A model generated the notes under the pieces. The model made no database searches and had not been told where the DNA came from. It saw nothing but the letters and a program-made list of their open reading frames with translations. Source: Leuconostoc fallax KCTC 3537 (GTDB lineage Bacteria > Bacillota > Bacilli > Lactobacillales > Lactobacillaceae). Taken from it: a DNA stretch of 33,672 nucleotides. The position numbers and the translations under genes are program-made. This document shows, piece by piece, positions 18,625 to 28,720 of the stretch (positions within the stretch are counted from its first letter, which is position 1; every line of letters begins with the position of its first letter). The stretch is from NCBI RefSeq assembly GCF_000165675.1, contig NZ_AEIZ01000018.1, positions 1 through 33,672 on the forward strand, read 5' to 3'.

Positions 18625-21311
18625 ATGCGTGACATTGATATGTCGACAAAATATAATCCCACTGCAGTTGAATCCGGTCGGTATGACGAGTGGCAAAAAA
18701 GGAATTGTTTAAGCCTGAGGCGAATTTGGCTATTCGCGATGGTGAACCAGAACCATATTCGATTGTGATTCCACCACCAAACGTGACCGGAAAGCTCCAC
18801 TTAGGTCATGCTTGGGATACGACGTTACAAGATATGATTATTCGTCAAAAACGGATGCAAGGTTTTGATACCCTGTGGGTACCTGGTATGGATCATGCCG
18901 GTATTGCAACTCAAGCTAAAGTTGAACAACGCTTACGTCAAGATGGTGTAACGCGTTATGATTTAGGTCGTGAAAAGTTTGTTGAACAAGTTTGGCAGTG
19001 GAAAGATGAATATGCTGCGGTTATCAAGCAACAATGGGGTAAGATGGGTCTTTCATTAGATTTTGAGAGAGAACGTTTTACTTTGGATGATGGTTTAAAT
19101 AAAGCGGTGAATAAAGTCTTTGTTGATCTTTATAAAAAGGGCCTAATCTATCGTGGTGAATACATTATTAACTGGGATCCACAAGCAAGAACTGCTTTGT
19201 CAGATATCGAAGTCATTTATCATGATGATGAGGGTGCTTTTTATCATGTGAAGTATCCATTTGTCAATCCAAATGACACGTATAATGGTCAAAACTATAT
19301 CGAAATTGCAACAACTCGTCCCGAAACAATGATGGGGGATATTGCGGTGGCAGTTAATCCAACTGATGAACGATATAAAGATCTAGTTGGCAAAAAGGTG
19401 ATTGTACCTTTAGTTAATCGTGAAGTCGAAATTATTGCGGATGAATATGTTGATAAAGAATTTGGTTCTGGAATGGTTAAGATTACACCAGCACATGATC
19501 CAAATGACTTTATGGTTGGTAATCGTCATAATTTAGAACGTATTAATACGATGAATGATGATGGTTCTCTTAACGAGTATGCTGGTAAGTATAATGGTAT
19601 GGATCGCTTTGAAGCGCGAAAAGCGATGGTATCTGACTTAGAAGCTGGCGACTATATGTTACGCATTGAACCGATTGTCCATTCTGTTGGACATTCTGAA
19701 CGGACAGGAGTGCCAGTTGAATCACGCCTATCAACGCAGTGGTTTGTAAAAATGGCACCTTTAGCTGAACAAATTTTAGCTATGCAACAAAAGCCTGATG
19801 AAAAGGTTAATTTTGTACCTGAACGTTTTGAAGATACCTTTACACATTGGATGGAAAACATTCGAGACTGGGTTATTTCTCGTCAATTATGGTGGGGACA
19901 TCAAATTCCAGCTTGGTATAAAAATAAGAATACCGATCAAGAAGAAATTTATGTTGGTCAAGAAGCACCTGAAGGCGAGGGCTGGGAACGTGATGAGGAT
20001 GTGCTAGATACCTGGTTTAGTTCAGCACTGTGGCCTTTTTCTACAATGGGTTGGCCTGAAAAAACAGATGGTGATTTTGCACGTTACTATCCAACGAACA
20101 CATTGGTGACAGGCTATGATATTATCTTCTTCTGGGTCGCACGCATGATGTTCCAAGGAAAAGAGTTCACAGGTGAACGACCATTTAAAAACGTATTAAT
20201 TCATGGTTTGATTCGTGATGGTGAAGGTCGTAAGATGTCTAAGTCATTGGGTAATGGTGTTGATCCAATGGATGTGATTGAAAAGTATGGTGCTGACGCA
20301 TTACGCTGGTTCTTGGCCACAGGGTCTACGCCAGGCCAAGATACACGTTTCACTTATGAAAAGATGGACGCATCTTGGAACTTCATCAATAAAATCTGGA
20401 ATGCTAGTCGTTATGTTATTATGAATTTGGCAGAGGACACACCGACAAAGTTGCCTGATTTTGATAAATTAACCCTTGCAGATAAGTGGATATTATCACG
20501 TTTGAACACAACAATTGCAAATGTTACGCGTAATTTTGACAAGTTTGAATTTGGTGAAGCCGGTCGCGAACTATATAATTTCATTTGGAGTGATTTCGCT
20601 GATTGGTACATCGAAATGACTAAAGAAACATTGAATGGTGATGGTGATAAGCAACCTGTACAACAGACGTTAGCTTATGTTTTGGATCAAACTTTGAAAT
20701 TGCTTCAACCCATTATGCCGTTTGTGACAGAAGCCATTTGGCAAGAGATGCCAGCACAACAGGGTAAAAATGAAAGTATTGTCGTTGCAGCTTATCCAGT
20801 AAGTCATGATCAGTTGAATGATGCTCAAAGTGAAGCTGCATTCAAGACATTGCAAGATTTGATTATCGCTGTACGTAATATTCGTTCGGAAGCAAATGCA
20901 CCGATGTCAACGGAAATTGATTTGTTAATCAAAACAGACGATGCAGCAATTAAGGCAATCTTTGAGTCTAATGCAGACTACATTAATCGTTTTGCACATC
21001 CTAAGTCATTGACGATTTCTGCTGATATTGAAGCACCAGCATTAGCAATGTCACAAGTGATTAGTGGTGCTGAAATTTATGTACCATTAGCTGAACTGAT
21101 TGATATTAATGAAGAGATCAATCGCTTGGCCGGTGAAGCTAAGAAATTTGCGGGCGAGGTGAAACGTGCACAAGGTAAGTTAGGCAATGAAAAATTTGTC
21201 CAAGGTGCACCAGAAGCTGTTGTCCAAGCTGAACAAGCGAAATTAGCCGATTGGCAAACTAAGTTAGCAGCAACGCATGAGCGTCTTGCAACTTTGAAAG
21301 CAAATCAATAA
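18625..21311 (+). CDS. valS: ValS, valyl-tRNA synthetase, apparent N-terminal frameshift
   Basis: A class Ia synthetase that charges tRNA-Val and edits Thr-tRNA-Val. The signature HLGH is present in [15 protein letters not shown], and KMSKS in [10 protein letters not shown]. The C-terminus is the expected tRNA-binding coiled coil, rich in Lys, Glu and Ala. ATG 18625 follows AAGGAG at eight bases and gives [20 protein letters not shown]. The frame then breaks at A6 (18695-18700) in DEWQKK. One added A restores a protein of 895 residues. Because valS is essential and single-copy in such genomes, the break is almost surely a sequence error. A start at GTG 18690 would remove conserved residues. 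Confidence 0.95.
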
Positions 21312-21352
21312 TTTTTAGAGTCGCCTTTGGGCGACGTACATATGAGGAATTT

Positions 21353-21817
21353 ATGGCACGTTTAACATCAATTGAATTAACCAATATGATTATGATTGAA
21401 AATCCAGCAACGCAAGAAATTCTTGTGGAAAATCGATTGAATCCAAAATGGCCTGGTGTCACTTTTCCTGGTGGACATATTGAGATTGGTGAAACAGTTA
21501 CCGAGAGTGCGATTCGCGAGGCAAAGGAAGAAACTGGCCTTACGATTGTTCAGCCCAAATTGGTTGGTATTAAGGAATGGCCACTAGGTGTAACAGGTGA
21601 ACGTTATATTGTATTTTTGTATAAAGCCACGAAGTTTAGTGGTGAAATTTGTTCCGGCCGTGAGGGCGAAATATTTTGGACAACGCGACAAAATTTAGTG
21701 ACGTATCCAACACCTCATACATTTCTTGAAATGCTAAAAGTTTTTGATGAGGAACAAGTCAATGAGTTAGCTTTGTTGGAAAAGAAGGCTGAACAATGGC
21801 GGTTTGAATGGCAATAA
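21353..21817 (+). CDS. Nudix hydrolase (MutT family)
   Basis: A 154-residue Nudix protein with a complete box from GGHIEIGETVTESAIREAKEE into TGL (about residues 40-63), carrying the REXXEE metal-binding core. Nudix enzymes hydrolyse nucleoside diphosphates linked to another group; an 8-oxo-dGTP cleaning role is common but not shown here. GAGG lies before ATG 21353. It begins 41 bases after valS with no terminator between, only a 6-bp GC-rich hairpin (GTCGCC/GGCGAC near 21320-21336), so it is probably read through from valS. Confidence 0.9.
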   Translation: MARLTSIELTNMIMIENPATQEILVENRLNPKWPGVTFPGGHIEIGETVTESAIREAKEETGLTIVQPKLVGIKEWPLGVTGERYIVFLYKATKFSGEICSGREGEIFWTTRQNLVTYPTPHTFLEMLKVFDEEQVNELALLEKKAEQWRFEWQ

Positions 21818-21853
21818 AAAAAGCAGTATCCCAGATGGGATACTGCTTTTTTG
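21816..21853. terminator. Bidirectional terminator between the Nudix gene and pepF
   Basis: A 16-bp perfect stem (AAAAAAGCAGTATCCC and its complement) around the loop AGAT, with T tracts on both strands. Confidence 0.95.
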
Positions 21854-21856
21854 TTA

Positions 21857-23701
21857 TTACCATTCCCAAATTTTCATACCAGCATTTGTTTGTTTTACAA
21901 ATGGTTCGGAGAGTTTTAGGAATTCATCGATATCTTTTTTAACGAGGTCGGCACCTGATTGCCAAAATTCTGGCTGTGTCAAATCTACATTAAGATGTTT
22001 CATGGCTAATTCTTCAGAAGTCATATTAGCTGTATCACGAAGTAAGGCGATATATTGCTCTTCGAAATCACTGCCCTGTGCCTTTGCTTGGGCATAGATA
22101 CCAGCGCTGAATAGGTAACCAAAAGTATATGGGAAATTATAGAATGGTACTGAATCAATAAAGAAATGTAACTTAGAACTCCAAAAATGTGGATGGCGAG
22201 TATCTAAAGTATCTGCGAAGGCTTCTTTTTGTGCTTGGTCCATTAATGTATTTAATCTTTCTGGTAGCACAATACCTTTTTGGCGCTCTTGATAGAATGC
22301 ATCTTCAAATAAGAAGCGTGCCCGAATATTTAAGAACATGGCAATTGGATTTGTCATTTTGGCATCTAATAATACAATTTTCTCGGCATCGGTTTTGGCT
22401 GCCTGAACATTAGCATCGGCTACGATTAATTCGGCAAATGTAGAAGCTGTTTCTGCTACATTCATCGCATAAGCATCACGCCAAAATGGTAAATCTGTGA
22501 GTTGGTAAGAATGGAAAGCATGACCCAATTCGTGAGCAATGGTTGCTGCATCATTCACTGAACCAGTATAGGTTAAGAAAATACGTGATTCGTGTAGATC
22601 TGGAACAGACTCCATATAACCGCCAGGTTGTTTATTTGGCCGATTCTCACTTTCAATCCATGGGTTTTCAAAAGCCATCTTGGCAAAATCAGCCATTTTA
22701 GGTGAAAACTTGGCAAAGTTTTCAATGATAAATTTGGCAGCATCATCGTATGAAATATTTTTAGGGTGATAGTCGCCAATATGGGTAATGGGTGCAACTT
22801 GATCCTGCCAACCAAATTCTTGCAAACCTAATAATGACTTTTTGCGATCAAAATAAGGCTTGAACATGTCCTTGTTACGGTCAACAACAGACCACATCGC
22901 ATCTAGTGTTTCTTTTTTCATGCGATTCATTTTAAGTGGTTGCTCTAAATGATCTTGATAATGGTGTGCGCGTTGGTTGGTTATTCTAAATCCAGCCAAA
23001 TGATTTAAGGTATCTGCGGTTAGATTTTCAGACTGCCCCCACATTGCTTCGTAATTTTTCATGATATCAGCACGAACATTATTGTTGGGTTCGCCGTCTA
23101 ACATGTTCAAAGCCTGGCCAGATGAAATTTCATGCTTTTGTTGATTGGCATCTGTATATGTCATTTTTAATGAAGCGCTAATTGTATCATAGTGCTGAGA
23201 CCATGCATTTTGACCGTCTAAAGCAAACTTATTAATAAGAGATTCTGTTTGATCATCCAACAAACGTTGCGCTTCATCACGCAGTTCATTTAAATAAAAG
23301 GCAATTGGCGCTAAACGCTCGTGTTTTTGTATTTTAGCAAAAGTATCATCATCGAATTGGCGTAAGACTTTTTGAAATTGATTCAGTGGGTTGGTGAAAT
23401 CTACCCAAAGTTGACCAATCTTTGTGAGATGGGGTGTATAAATACTATTACCATAATCAGTCGATAATAGACCATTGACAAAAATATTTACCGTACCCAA
23501 ACCAGCACCAATACTTTGCGCTAAATCAGCTAAGTCGGCTAATTGATTGAATTGTTGATCTTCGGATAGGTTATAAGTCGTCACTTTTTGAGCAAAATCT
23601 TTAATTTGCTCTTGAATAGTGGTGTACTTATCAGCAAGTTGTGGTGATTGAATACCGCCGGGGAAAATACTATCTAAATCCCAATTTTGTGAATAGACCA
23701 T
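21857..23701 (-). CDS. pepF: PepF-type oligoendopeptidase (peptidase family M3B)
   Basis: A 614-residue cytoplasmic zinc metallopeptidase that cuts short peptides. The zinc motif HELGH is at residues 390-394 in AATIAHELGHAFHSYQL, and the distal glutamate lies in NVAETASTFAELIV. The ATG at 23701 follows AGAGAGGT at normal distance. The whole reading frame is intact, unlike many plus-strand genes here. It belongs with PepC in the peptide utilisation machinery of lactic acid bacteria. Confidence 0.95.
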   Translation of the reverse strand: MVYSQNWDLDSIFPGGIQSPQLADKYTTIQEQIKDFAQKVTTYNLSEDQQFNQLADLADLAQSIGAGLGTVNIFVNGLLSTDYGNSIYTPHLTKIGQLWVDFTNPLNQFQKVLRQFDDDTFAKIQKHERLAPIAFYLNELRDEAQRLLDDQTESLINKFALDGQNAWSQHYDTISASLKMTYTDANQQKHEISSGQALNMLDGEPNNNVRADIMKNYEAMWGQSENLTADTLNHLAGFRITNQRAHHYQDHLEQPLKMNRMKKETLDAMWSVVDRNKDMFKPYFDRKKSLLGLQEFGWQDQVAPITHIGDYHPKNISYDDAAKFIIENFAKFSPKMADFAKMAFENPWIESENRPNKQPGGYMESVPDLHESRIFLTYTGSVNDAATIAHELGHAFHSYQLTDLPFWRDAYAMNVAETASTFAELIVADANVQAAKTDAEKIVLLDAKMTNPIAMFLNIRARFLFEDAFYQERQKGIVLPERLNTLMDQAQKEAFADTLDTRHPHFWSSKLHFFIDSVPFYNFPYTFGYLFSAGIYAQAKAQGSDFEEQYIALLRDTANMTSEELAMKHLNVDLTQPEFWQSGADLVKKDIDEFLKLSEPFVKQTNAGMKIWEW

Positions 23702-23746
23702 GTGATACCTCTCTTCAAATTGTGCGTGCTGATTAACTATACCGTC

Positions 23747-23752
23747 ATTATA
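23747..23752 (-). promoter_or_regulatory. Possible -10 box of pepF
   Basis: TATAAT on the minus strand, about 45 bases before the pepF ATG. The -35 region is poor, so this is only a candidate. Confidence 0.4.
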
Positions 23753-23787
23753 CCGTTTTTATGAAATAAGCACTAATCATAAATCAT

Positions 23788-23816
23788 TTGTCAGATATAT
23801 TATTTTTAGGTACAAT
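23788..23816 (+). promoter_or_regulatory. Promoter of the alpha/beta hydrolase gene, leaderless arrangement
   Basis: TTGTCA (23788-23793) and TACAAT (23811-23816) are exactly 17 bp apart. Transcription should begin near 23823, only a few bases before ATG 23826, so no room remains for a Shine-Dalgarno. Confidence 0.65.
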
Positions 23817-23825
23817 ACCAAAGTT

Positions 23826-24769
23826 ATGAAAAAAAGAGATTAATCAAAAAATATACCGATGGATTGGCATTGGTCTCATTATAACCAGTATTGTATTATT
23901 TGCGGCTGGTAGTTATTTTTTAAAGTGGCACAAGTACGCGATGTACGCTCGAACCAACCAGATGTACTAAGATCAAAGCAAGATGCACTGTATCACTACG
24001 AAAATAGTTTCTTAAAGCAAAAAAGCAAATGCTACATCAAACAACAAAAGATCATTTGAAATTAGATGCTTGGTATGTTCCGGCGGATAAAGCAACTAAC
24101 AAAACCGCTATTTTGGCGCACGGTTGGCATAATAATAAAACGACAATGGCTATTTATGGTCAACTATTTCATGAATTAGGGTATAATGTATTAATTCCAG
24201 ATAATCGTGCACATGGAGATTCCCAAGGTAAGTTAATCGGTTATGGTTGGTTGGATCGGCGTGATTATATTGGTTGGATTAATCAGATTTTACAAAAGAA
24301 TGGTCAACAAAGCGATATCGTATTGTATGGCATGAGTATGGGCGCAGCAACTGTTTTATCAACTTCTGGTGAGCGTGATTTACCAGCACAAGTTAAGGCA
24401 GTCATTGCTGATTCGTCCTACACGAGTGTGTGGGATGAGGTGAAATACGAAGCCAATAATATGTATCATTTACCATGGTTTCCACTTGTAAATGTTGTAT
24501 CAGGCATATCAAAAGTTAGCGCGCGATATAGCTATGCGGAGGCGAGTCCAATCAATCAGGTCCGTAAGAATACACGACCTGTTTTATTCATTCATGGCGA
24601 CAAGGATGATTTTGTCCCAACCAAAATGGTTTATCGTCTATATCAAGCAGATAATGGACCAAAATCACTGTGGGTAACCAAAGGTGCCAAGCATGTCCAA
24701 AGCTTTCATGATTATCCAGTTACCTATCGTGAAAAAATTAGTCAATTTTTAAAGCAATATGATAAATAA
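23826..24769 (+). CDS. Membrane-anchored alpha/beta hydrolase, several apparent frameshifts
   Basis: An alpha/beta hydrolase with the nucleophile motif GMSMGAATVL, the oxyanion region LAHGWHNNKTTM, and the late acid and histidine (HGDKDDFVP; AKHVQSFHDYP). The catalytic domain is open from 24029. Upstream, joined frames encode a basic start, a membrane segment (IGIGLIITSIVLFAAGSYF) and a linker (VAQVRDVRSNQPDVLRSK). Breaks lie at A7 (23829-23835, one extra or two missing), T6 (23916-23921) and A6 (24019-24024). Repair gives about 314 residues, the length of DUF-type extracytoplasmic hydrolases of lactic acid bacteria. The catalytic domain probably faces outward. The substrate is unknown. Confidence 0.8.
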
Positions 24770-24799
24770 AAAACGTCTACTAATCAGTAGACGTTTTTA
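24768..24799. terminator. Bidirectional terminator between the hydrolase gene and pepC
   Basis: AAAAACGTCTACT pairs with AGTAGACGTTTTT around AATC, with T tracts on both strands. It serves two convergent genes. Confidence 0.94.
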
Positions 24800-24800
24800 T

Positions 24801-26138
24801 TTAAGCTAATGCACCCATCGGATCCCATGGGGCAAGTTGTGTTGGTTCGGCTGTATCATAAATATTTCTAAGCTTATCTGATAGGAAGGACTTATTGACA
24901 ACCACCTGATAAGCATACTCGCTCATCCAATCATCGGACATAATAAAGTAACCCTTTTGGCCAACCTTTTCACCCCAAGAATTCTCGACCTTCCAACGCA
25001 ATGGCTTACCGCTATCATCTAAATCGACGCCTGTCAGAACCATAGCATGTGTCATGAGGCTCTCACCATAGTCCAAACGTTGGGCTTTTGTCATCATCGT
25101 GTTGACTTGTAAGAGATCGTCTGTTGCAAACATATTATTGGCCATTACACCGCTTCCACGATCCACTTGTGGCCCCATATCAACGCCAAACCACACGCTT
25201 TGATGAGCCTGTAGTTGTTTAATGGCTAATGATTTCATCAAATCGATATCTACGTTTAAGTGCTTGACTTCGCGACCACCAACAACGTTGCCCAGCATAT
25301 CAACAGTATAAGTTGCATTAAACGGCTTGTCTGCAGTTGGTGCATTGATAATTGAAATATAGTCATCTAATTGCCAGCCGATAAATTGCTCATAGTAGGC
25401 TTTTGGCGTTAGATTATGTTCAACATGATAGTTTTTATTTTGGTCACGATAAGTAAAATCAAAGGCAACAGGGGGCTCACCAAAAGTTAAACTAAGCATG
25501 TTATAAACTTCGGACAGCATGGTTTGCCGTATTTGTGTTATCTCATCTGTACTGGCTTCTTGAGCTATCAAATTACGTAGGATAACGGCATCGTGTCTTA
25601 ACTTGGTATTAAATGTTGTATTGAAGGTGCGAGAAGATGATGATTCATAACTTTCAGGATAAACAGATTGAGGGACAACACCATATTTTTGAATAATGGC
25701 CACCATCATATCCCATTGACCGCCATCTTGCTGTGGCGTCGTCATCAAAAAACTCACTTTTCTTGAATTAAGTGCTTCAGTAGCTGTGGCTAATACATTC
25801 TCGTAAAAGTAGTTTGCTTTTTCAAATTTATCCCAAAAATACGTATAACTTTGGGAAAGTTGGAAATCCTCAGATAAATGGAAAGTGTCTTTAATATCAT
25901 GTCGCATTGTATTAAGCGCAGCAAACATCCAGCAACGACCGGATTGCTTTTGATTGGCTACTTTACCAGTATCAAGGTCAACTGAAAAAACATCGGGATT
26001 CTGATTGATAGTTTTTTGATTAAAACTTGTCGCTGCAATGCCGTTTTTGGTGATAGCACGTTGACGAACGGCATGTTCAATTGTTTGCGTATTTTTTCTA
26101 AATTGTTCAATTTGATGTAATGAAATAGCGAATGGCAT
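24801..26138 (-). CDS. pepC: PepC, aminopeptidase C (bleomycin hydrolase family, C1B)
   Basis: A 445-residue thiol aminopeptidase that removes N-terminal residues from peptides in the cytoplasm. The catalytic cysteine is C69 in KQSGRCWMFAALNTMR, the histidine lies in LMTHAMVLTGVD, and the asparagine in WKVENSWGEK. The C-terminus ends APWDPMGALA, as in the family, where the tail reaches into the active site. AAGGAG lies about nine bases before ATG 26138. The frame is intact. Confidence 0.97.
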   Translation of the reverse strand: MPFAISLHQIEQFRKNTQTIEHAVRQRAITKNGIAATSFNQKTINQNPDVFSVDLDTGKVANQKQSGRCWMFAALNTMRHDIKDTFHLSEDFQLSQSYTYFWDKFEKANYFYENVLATATEALNSRKVSFLMTTPQQDGGQWDMMVAIIQKYGVVPQSVYPESYESSSSRTFNTTFNTKLRHDAVILRNLIAQEASTDEITQIRQTMLSEVYNMLSLTFGEPPVAFDFTYRDQNKNYHVEHNLTPKAYYEQFIGWQLDDYISIINAPTADKPFNATYTVDMLGNVVGGREVKHLNVDIDLMKSLAIKQLQAHQSVWFGVDMGPQVDRGSGVMANNMFATDDLLQVNTMMTKAQRLDYGESLMTHAMVLTGVDLDDSGKPLRWKVENSWGEKVGQKGYFIMSDDWMSEYAYQVVVNKSFLSDKLRNIYDTAEPTQLAPWDPMGALA

Positions 26139-26181
26139 ATAAAAAAGCTCCTTATTTTAGTGGATAATGTATTTGTTAATC

Positions 26182-26209
26182 ATCTTACACTTTTAAAATG
26201 TAGGTGCAA
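26182..26209 (-). promoter_or_regulatory. Probable promoter of pepC
   Basis: On the minus strand TTGCAC and TAAGAT are spaced by 16 bp, about 40 bases before the pepC start codon. Confidence 0.45.
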
Positions 26210-26282
26210 GACCTCAAAAGTCGCTTTTTTTCTGTTACACTACTTTATATATTGAGAATGTTTGAAGTCGAGGTTTAAAAAA

Positions 26283-27169
26283 ATGACGCCGAAACAGTTT
26301 TTGGATTTAGTTGAAGTGCGTGTAGTCATTCCAAGTGTCGCACCGTTAATGGTAGGATTAGCATACAGCCAGTGGCAGTATGCTAGAATTAATTGGTTAA
26401 ATGCCATACTACTCATAATTGCTACGGTATGTGTCCATTTAGCAGTGAATACTTTTAATCGTTATGAAGATAATAAACGTCAGCAAAATAACAGCTATTT
26501 ACGTGAAACAGTATCAGAAGCAACTATCACAGATAAACAGGTATTGCACGTGGCAGTTAGCTTAGCCGTAATTGCGGCGATTGCAGGTATATCAGTGGCG
26601 CTGCTTACAGATTATGTCACTTGGATTATTGGTATCATTAGCTTTTTTATTGGCTACCTGTATTCAGCTGGACCTAAGCCGATTACTAACACACCGTTTG
26701 GAGAGTTGGTGTCAGGTATCACAATGGGATACTTTATTTTGTTGCGCAACTATATGTGAATACGCAAATACAGTTGAGTTTGGCAATATTGTGGCAGTGG
26801 TTGATTGTAAGCTTACCATTGGTTATTTTGATTGCCAATATTATGTTTGCTAACAATATTGCAGATCATCAGGAAGATGAAGAGAATCATCGACATACAT
26901 TAGTACACTATTTAGGCCTTTCTCGGTCTAAAGTGTTGTATCAAGGACTAGTTGTACTAGCTTTAATTGAAATAATAGTGGCAATTATACTTAAATATGC
27001 ACCACTACCAATGCTAGTCACTTTATTATTAGCACCAATCCTTATTCAAAATGCGCGTACTTTTACGAAAAGACCAATAAAAGAAGAAACGTTTGTATTA
27101 TCTATTAAAAATCTAGTGGTATTAATGTTGGGGATGACAATAACGTTGGTTGTTGCCATTATGATGTAA
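26283..27169 (+). CDS. menA: UbiA-family prenyltransferase, MenA-like, apparent frameshift
   Basis: A polytopic membrane enzyme that attaches a prenyl chain to an aromatic acceptor, in MenA to 1,4-dihydroxy-2-naphthoate on the way to menaquinone. Both acidic motifs are visible: NTFNRYEDNKRQQNN and NNIADHQEDEENHRHTLV. ATG 26283 follows GAGG and gives MTPKQFLDLVEVRVVIPS. The frame breaks at T4 (26737-26740). One restored T joins MGYFI to FVAQLYVNTQIQLSL, for 295 residues. No other men gene lies in the window, so quinone synthesis or modification is inferred from family only. Confidence 0.85.
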
Positions 27170-27185
27170 TGGATGCGGTAAAAAT

Positions 27186-28154
27186 ATGGAAAAGAAAATT
27201 ACGATTAACGATATCGCACGTATCGCCAATGTCTCAAAAAGTACGGTTTCTCGTTATTTGAATGGCGGGTCTATTAGTCCTAAAACACGTGAGAAAATTG
27301 ATGATGTAGTTGTTGCACATAATTATCAACCCAATGCTTTTGCGCAAAGTTTAAAGCAGCAAATTAACCACACTGTAGGGGTTATCGTGCCACGATTAGA
27401 CTCATCGGCTCAAACAGAAATGTTGCGTGGATTAGATAATGCGAATCAAGATGATATATTCTTAATTGTTAATAGTTATCAAGATGAAGCACGTGAATTA
27501 GCTGCGATTGAAAGGTTATCTTCTCAAAATATTGGCGGGTTAATTTTATTGACAGCCAATATTAGCGCTAATATTAGGCAATTACTGGAACAGTTTGATA
27601 TTCCAATCGTCATTCAAGGTCAAGATGACAGTGGCTTTCACCGTGTTGTGATGAATGATGTAGCAGCTGGTCGCAATGTTGCGGCGTATCTATTAACTTT
27701 GGCACCACAACGTGTTTTGCTATTGGGTATTGACGCTAAGAAGGATCAGGCGATTGGGCATGATCGATTTAATCCTATTCAACAAGCGTTGCATGATCAG
27801 CAGATTGTATATGATATAGTGATGAGTGATTTCAATTTGCAGGTTGCCAAAGACGATGCGTTAACGGCAATGCAGCAACAGCAGTATGATGTTGTCGTTG
27901 CAGCAACAGATCGAATGGCAGTCGGAGCATTGCAAGCAAGTTTGACGTTGCATCAATCACCGAAAATTATTGGCTTTGGACAATCAGACATGAGTCGCAT
28001 TGTCACACCCAATTTGACAAGCTTTGAATATGATTTTTTTGAAACAGGAAGAGCGCTCTATCATTTATTTGATGAAGTGCGGCATCAGCCTGAGCCACAA
28101 AAGAAAAGAATTCTTATTAACGGGCAGTTAACAGTGCGCGCATCAACAAATTAA
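27186..28154 (+). CDS. LacI-family transcriptional regulator
   Basis: A 322-residue repressor with a LacI helix-turn-helix at the start (ITINDIARIANVSKSTVSRYLNGGSISPKTREKI). The hinge follows (NAFAQSLKQ), then a periplasmic-binding-protein-like sensor domain (VGVIVPRLDSSAQTEMLRGL). The start ATG 27186 has only a weak purine run before it. It follows menA by 16 bases and may be co-transcribed. No sugar transport or catabolic genes are adjacent, so its ligand and targets cannot be inferred; a sucrose or other sugar regulator is one possibility. Confidence 0.9.
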   Translation: MEKKITINDIARIANVSKSTVSRYLNGGSISPKTREKIDDVVVAHNYQPNAFAQSLKQQINHTVGVIVPRLDSSAQTEMLRGLDNANQDDIFLIVNSYQDEARELAAIERLSSQNIGGLILLTANISANIRQLLEQFDIPIVIQGQDDSGFHRVVMNDVAAGRNVAAYLLTLAPQRVLLLGIDAKKDQAIGHDRFNPIQQALHDQQIVYDIVMSDFNLQVAKDDALTAMQQQQYDVVVAATDRMAVGALQASLTLHQSPKIIGFGQSDMSRIVTPNLTSFEYDFFETGRALYHLFDEVRHQPEPQKKRILINGQLTVRASTN

Positions 28155-28240
28155 TAGTAATTTTAGTTAATCATGTTAAAAAACAACCATTTATGCCGAA
28201 TAATTCAAGTTATCCATAGAGAATGTGTATGATGAGAAGG

Positions 28241-28254
28241 TGTTCTGCAGAACA
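28241..28254. promoter_or_regulatory. 14-bp perfect palindrome upstream of mrnC
   Basis: TGTTCTGCAGAACA is a perfect palindrome in the 155-base gap between the LacI-type gene and mrnC. A second inverted repeat (ACGCAT at 28278-28283 and ATGCGT at 28293-28298) spans the putative mrnC promoter. Either could be an operator; no regulator can be assigned. Confidence 0.4.
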
Positions 28255-28297
28255 TTCAAGGGGAGTATGAAACTTCAACGCATATTTTGAAAATGCG

Positions 28298-28303
28298 TAT
28301 AAT
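28298..28303 (+). promoter_or_regulatory. -10 box of mrnC directly before its start codon
   Basis: A perfect TATAAT ends six bases before ATG 28310, so transcription would start at or next to the start codon. The -35 (TTCAAC at 28274, spacer 18) is weak. Confidence 0.5.
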
Positions 28304-28309
28304 ATAACT

Positions 28310-28720
28310 ATGCAAAATTTAAATTATGAACAACTCAACGGACTTGCGTTAGCTTATATCGGTGATGCAATTTATGAAATTCAAGTGCGGCAATATTTGT
28401 TATCGACTGGTTTGACTAAGGTCAATGATTTACAACGACATAGTAAACAATTTGTTTCGGCCAAAGCACATGCCAAAATTTTTAAATGTATGACAGAGGA
28501 TCATGTACTGACTGATGATGAACTGAACTATTTTAAGAGGGGCCGAAATGCTAAGTCACATACAAAGGCTAAAAATACTGATGTGGTGACTTATCGTATA
28601 TCAACGGGAATAGAAGCGCTTTTTGGCTATTTATATCTTTCAAAACAGCAAGATCGTATAACAGAATTAATGACATGGATTTTTAAGCAAGTATCATCAG
28701 AAAGGGTTAACCACATATGA
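28310..28720 (+). CDS. mrnC: Mini-ribonuclease 3 (MrnC)
   Basis: A 136-residue RNase III catalytic domain without the double-stranded RNA-binding domain. In Bacillus it matures 23S rRNA precursors. The opening LNGLALAYIGDAIYEIQVRQYL carries the catalytic acidic residue, and RGRNAKSHTKAKNTDVVTYRISTGIEALFGYLYL is the family core. The ATG at 28310 has no Shine-Dalgarno and sits just behind a TATAAT, so the message may be leaderless. The end overlaps rlmB by four bases (ATGA), as in other Firmicutes where these two rRNA genes are linked. Confidence 0.94.
   Translation: MQNLNYEQLNGLALAYIGDAIYEIQVRQYLLSTGLTKVNDLQRHSKQFVSAKAHAKIFKCMTEDHVLTDDELNYFKRGRNAKSHTKAKNTDVVTYRISTGIEALFGYLYLSKQQDRITELMTWIFKQVSSERVNHI

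Noticed and set aside
18690-21311. A short ValS starting at GTG 18690
   Set aside because: GTG is inside the conserved DEWQKK segment; an upstream ATG with a good AAGGAG gives the complete N-terminus once one A is restored.
21320-21336. Terminator between valS and the Nudix gene
   Set aside because: The 6-bp GC-rich hairpin is not followed by a T tract, so readthrough is expected.
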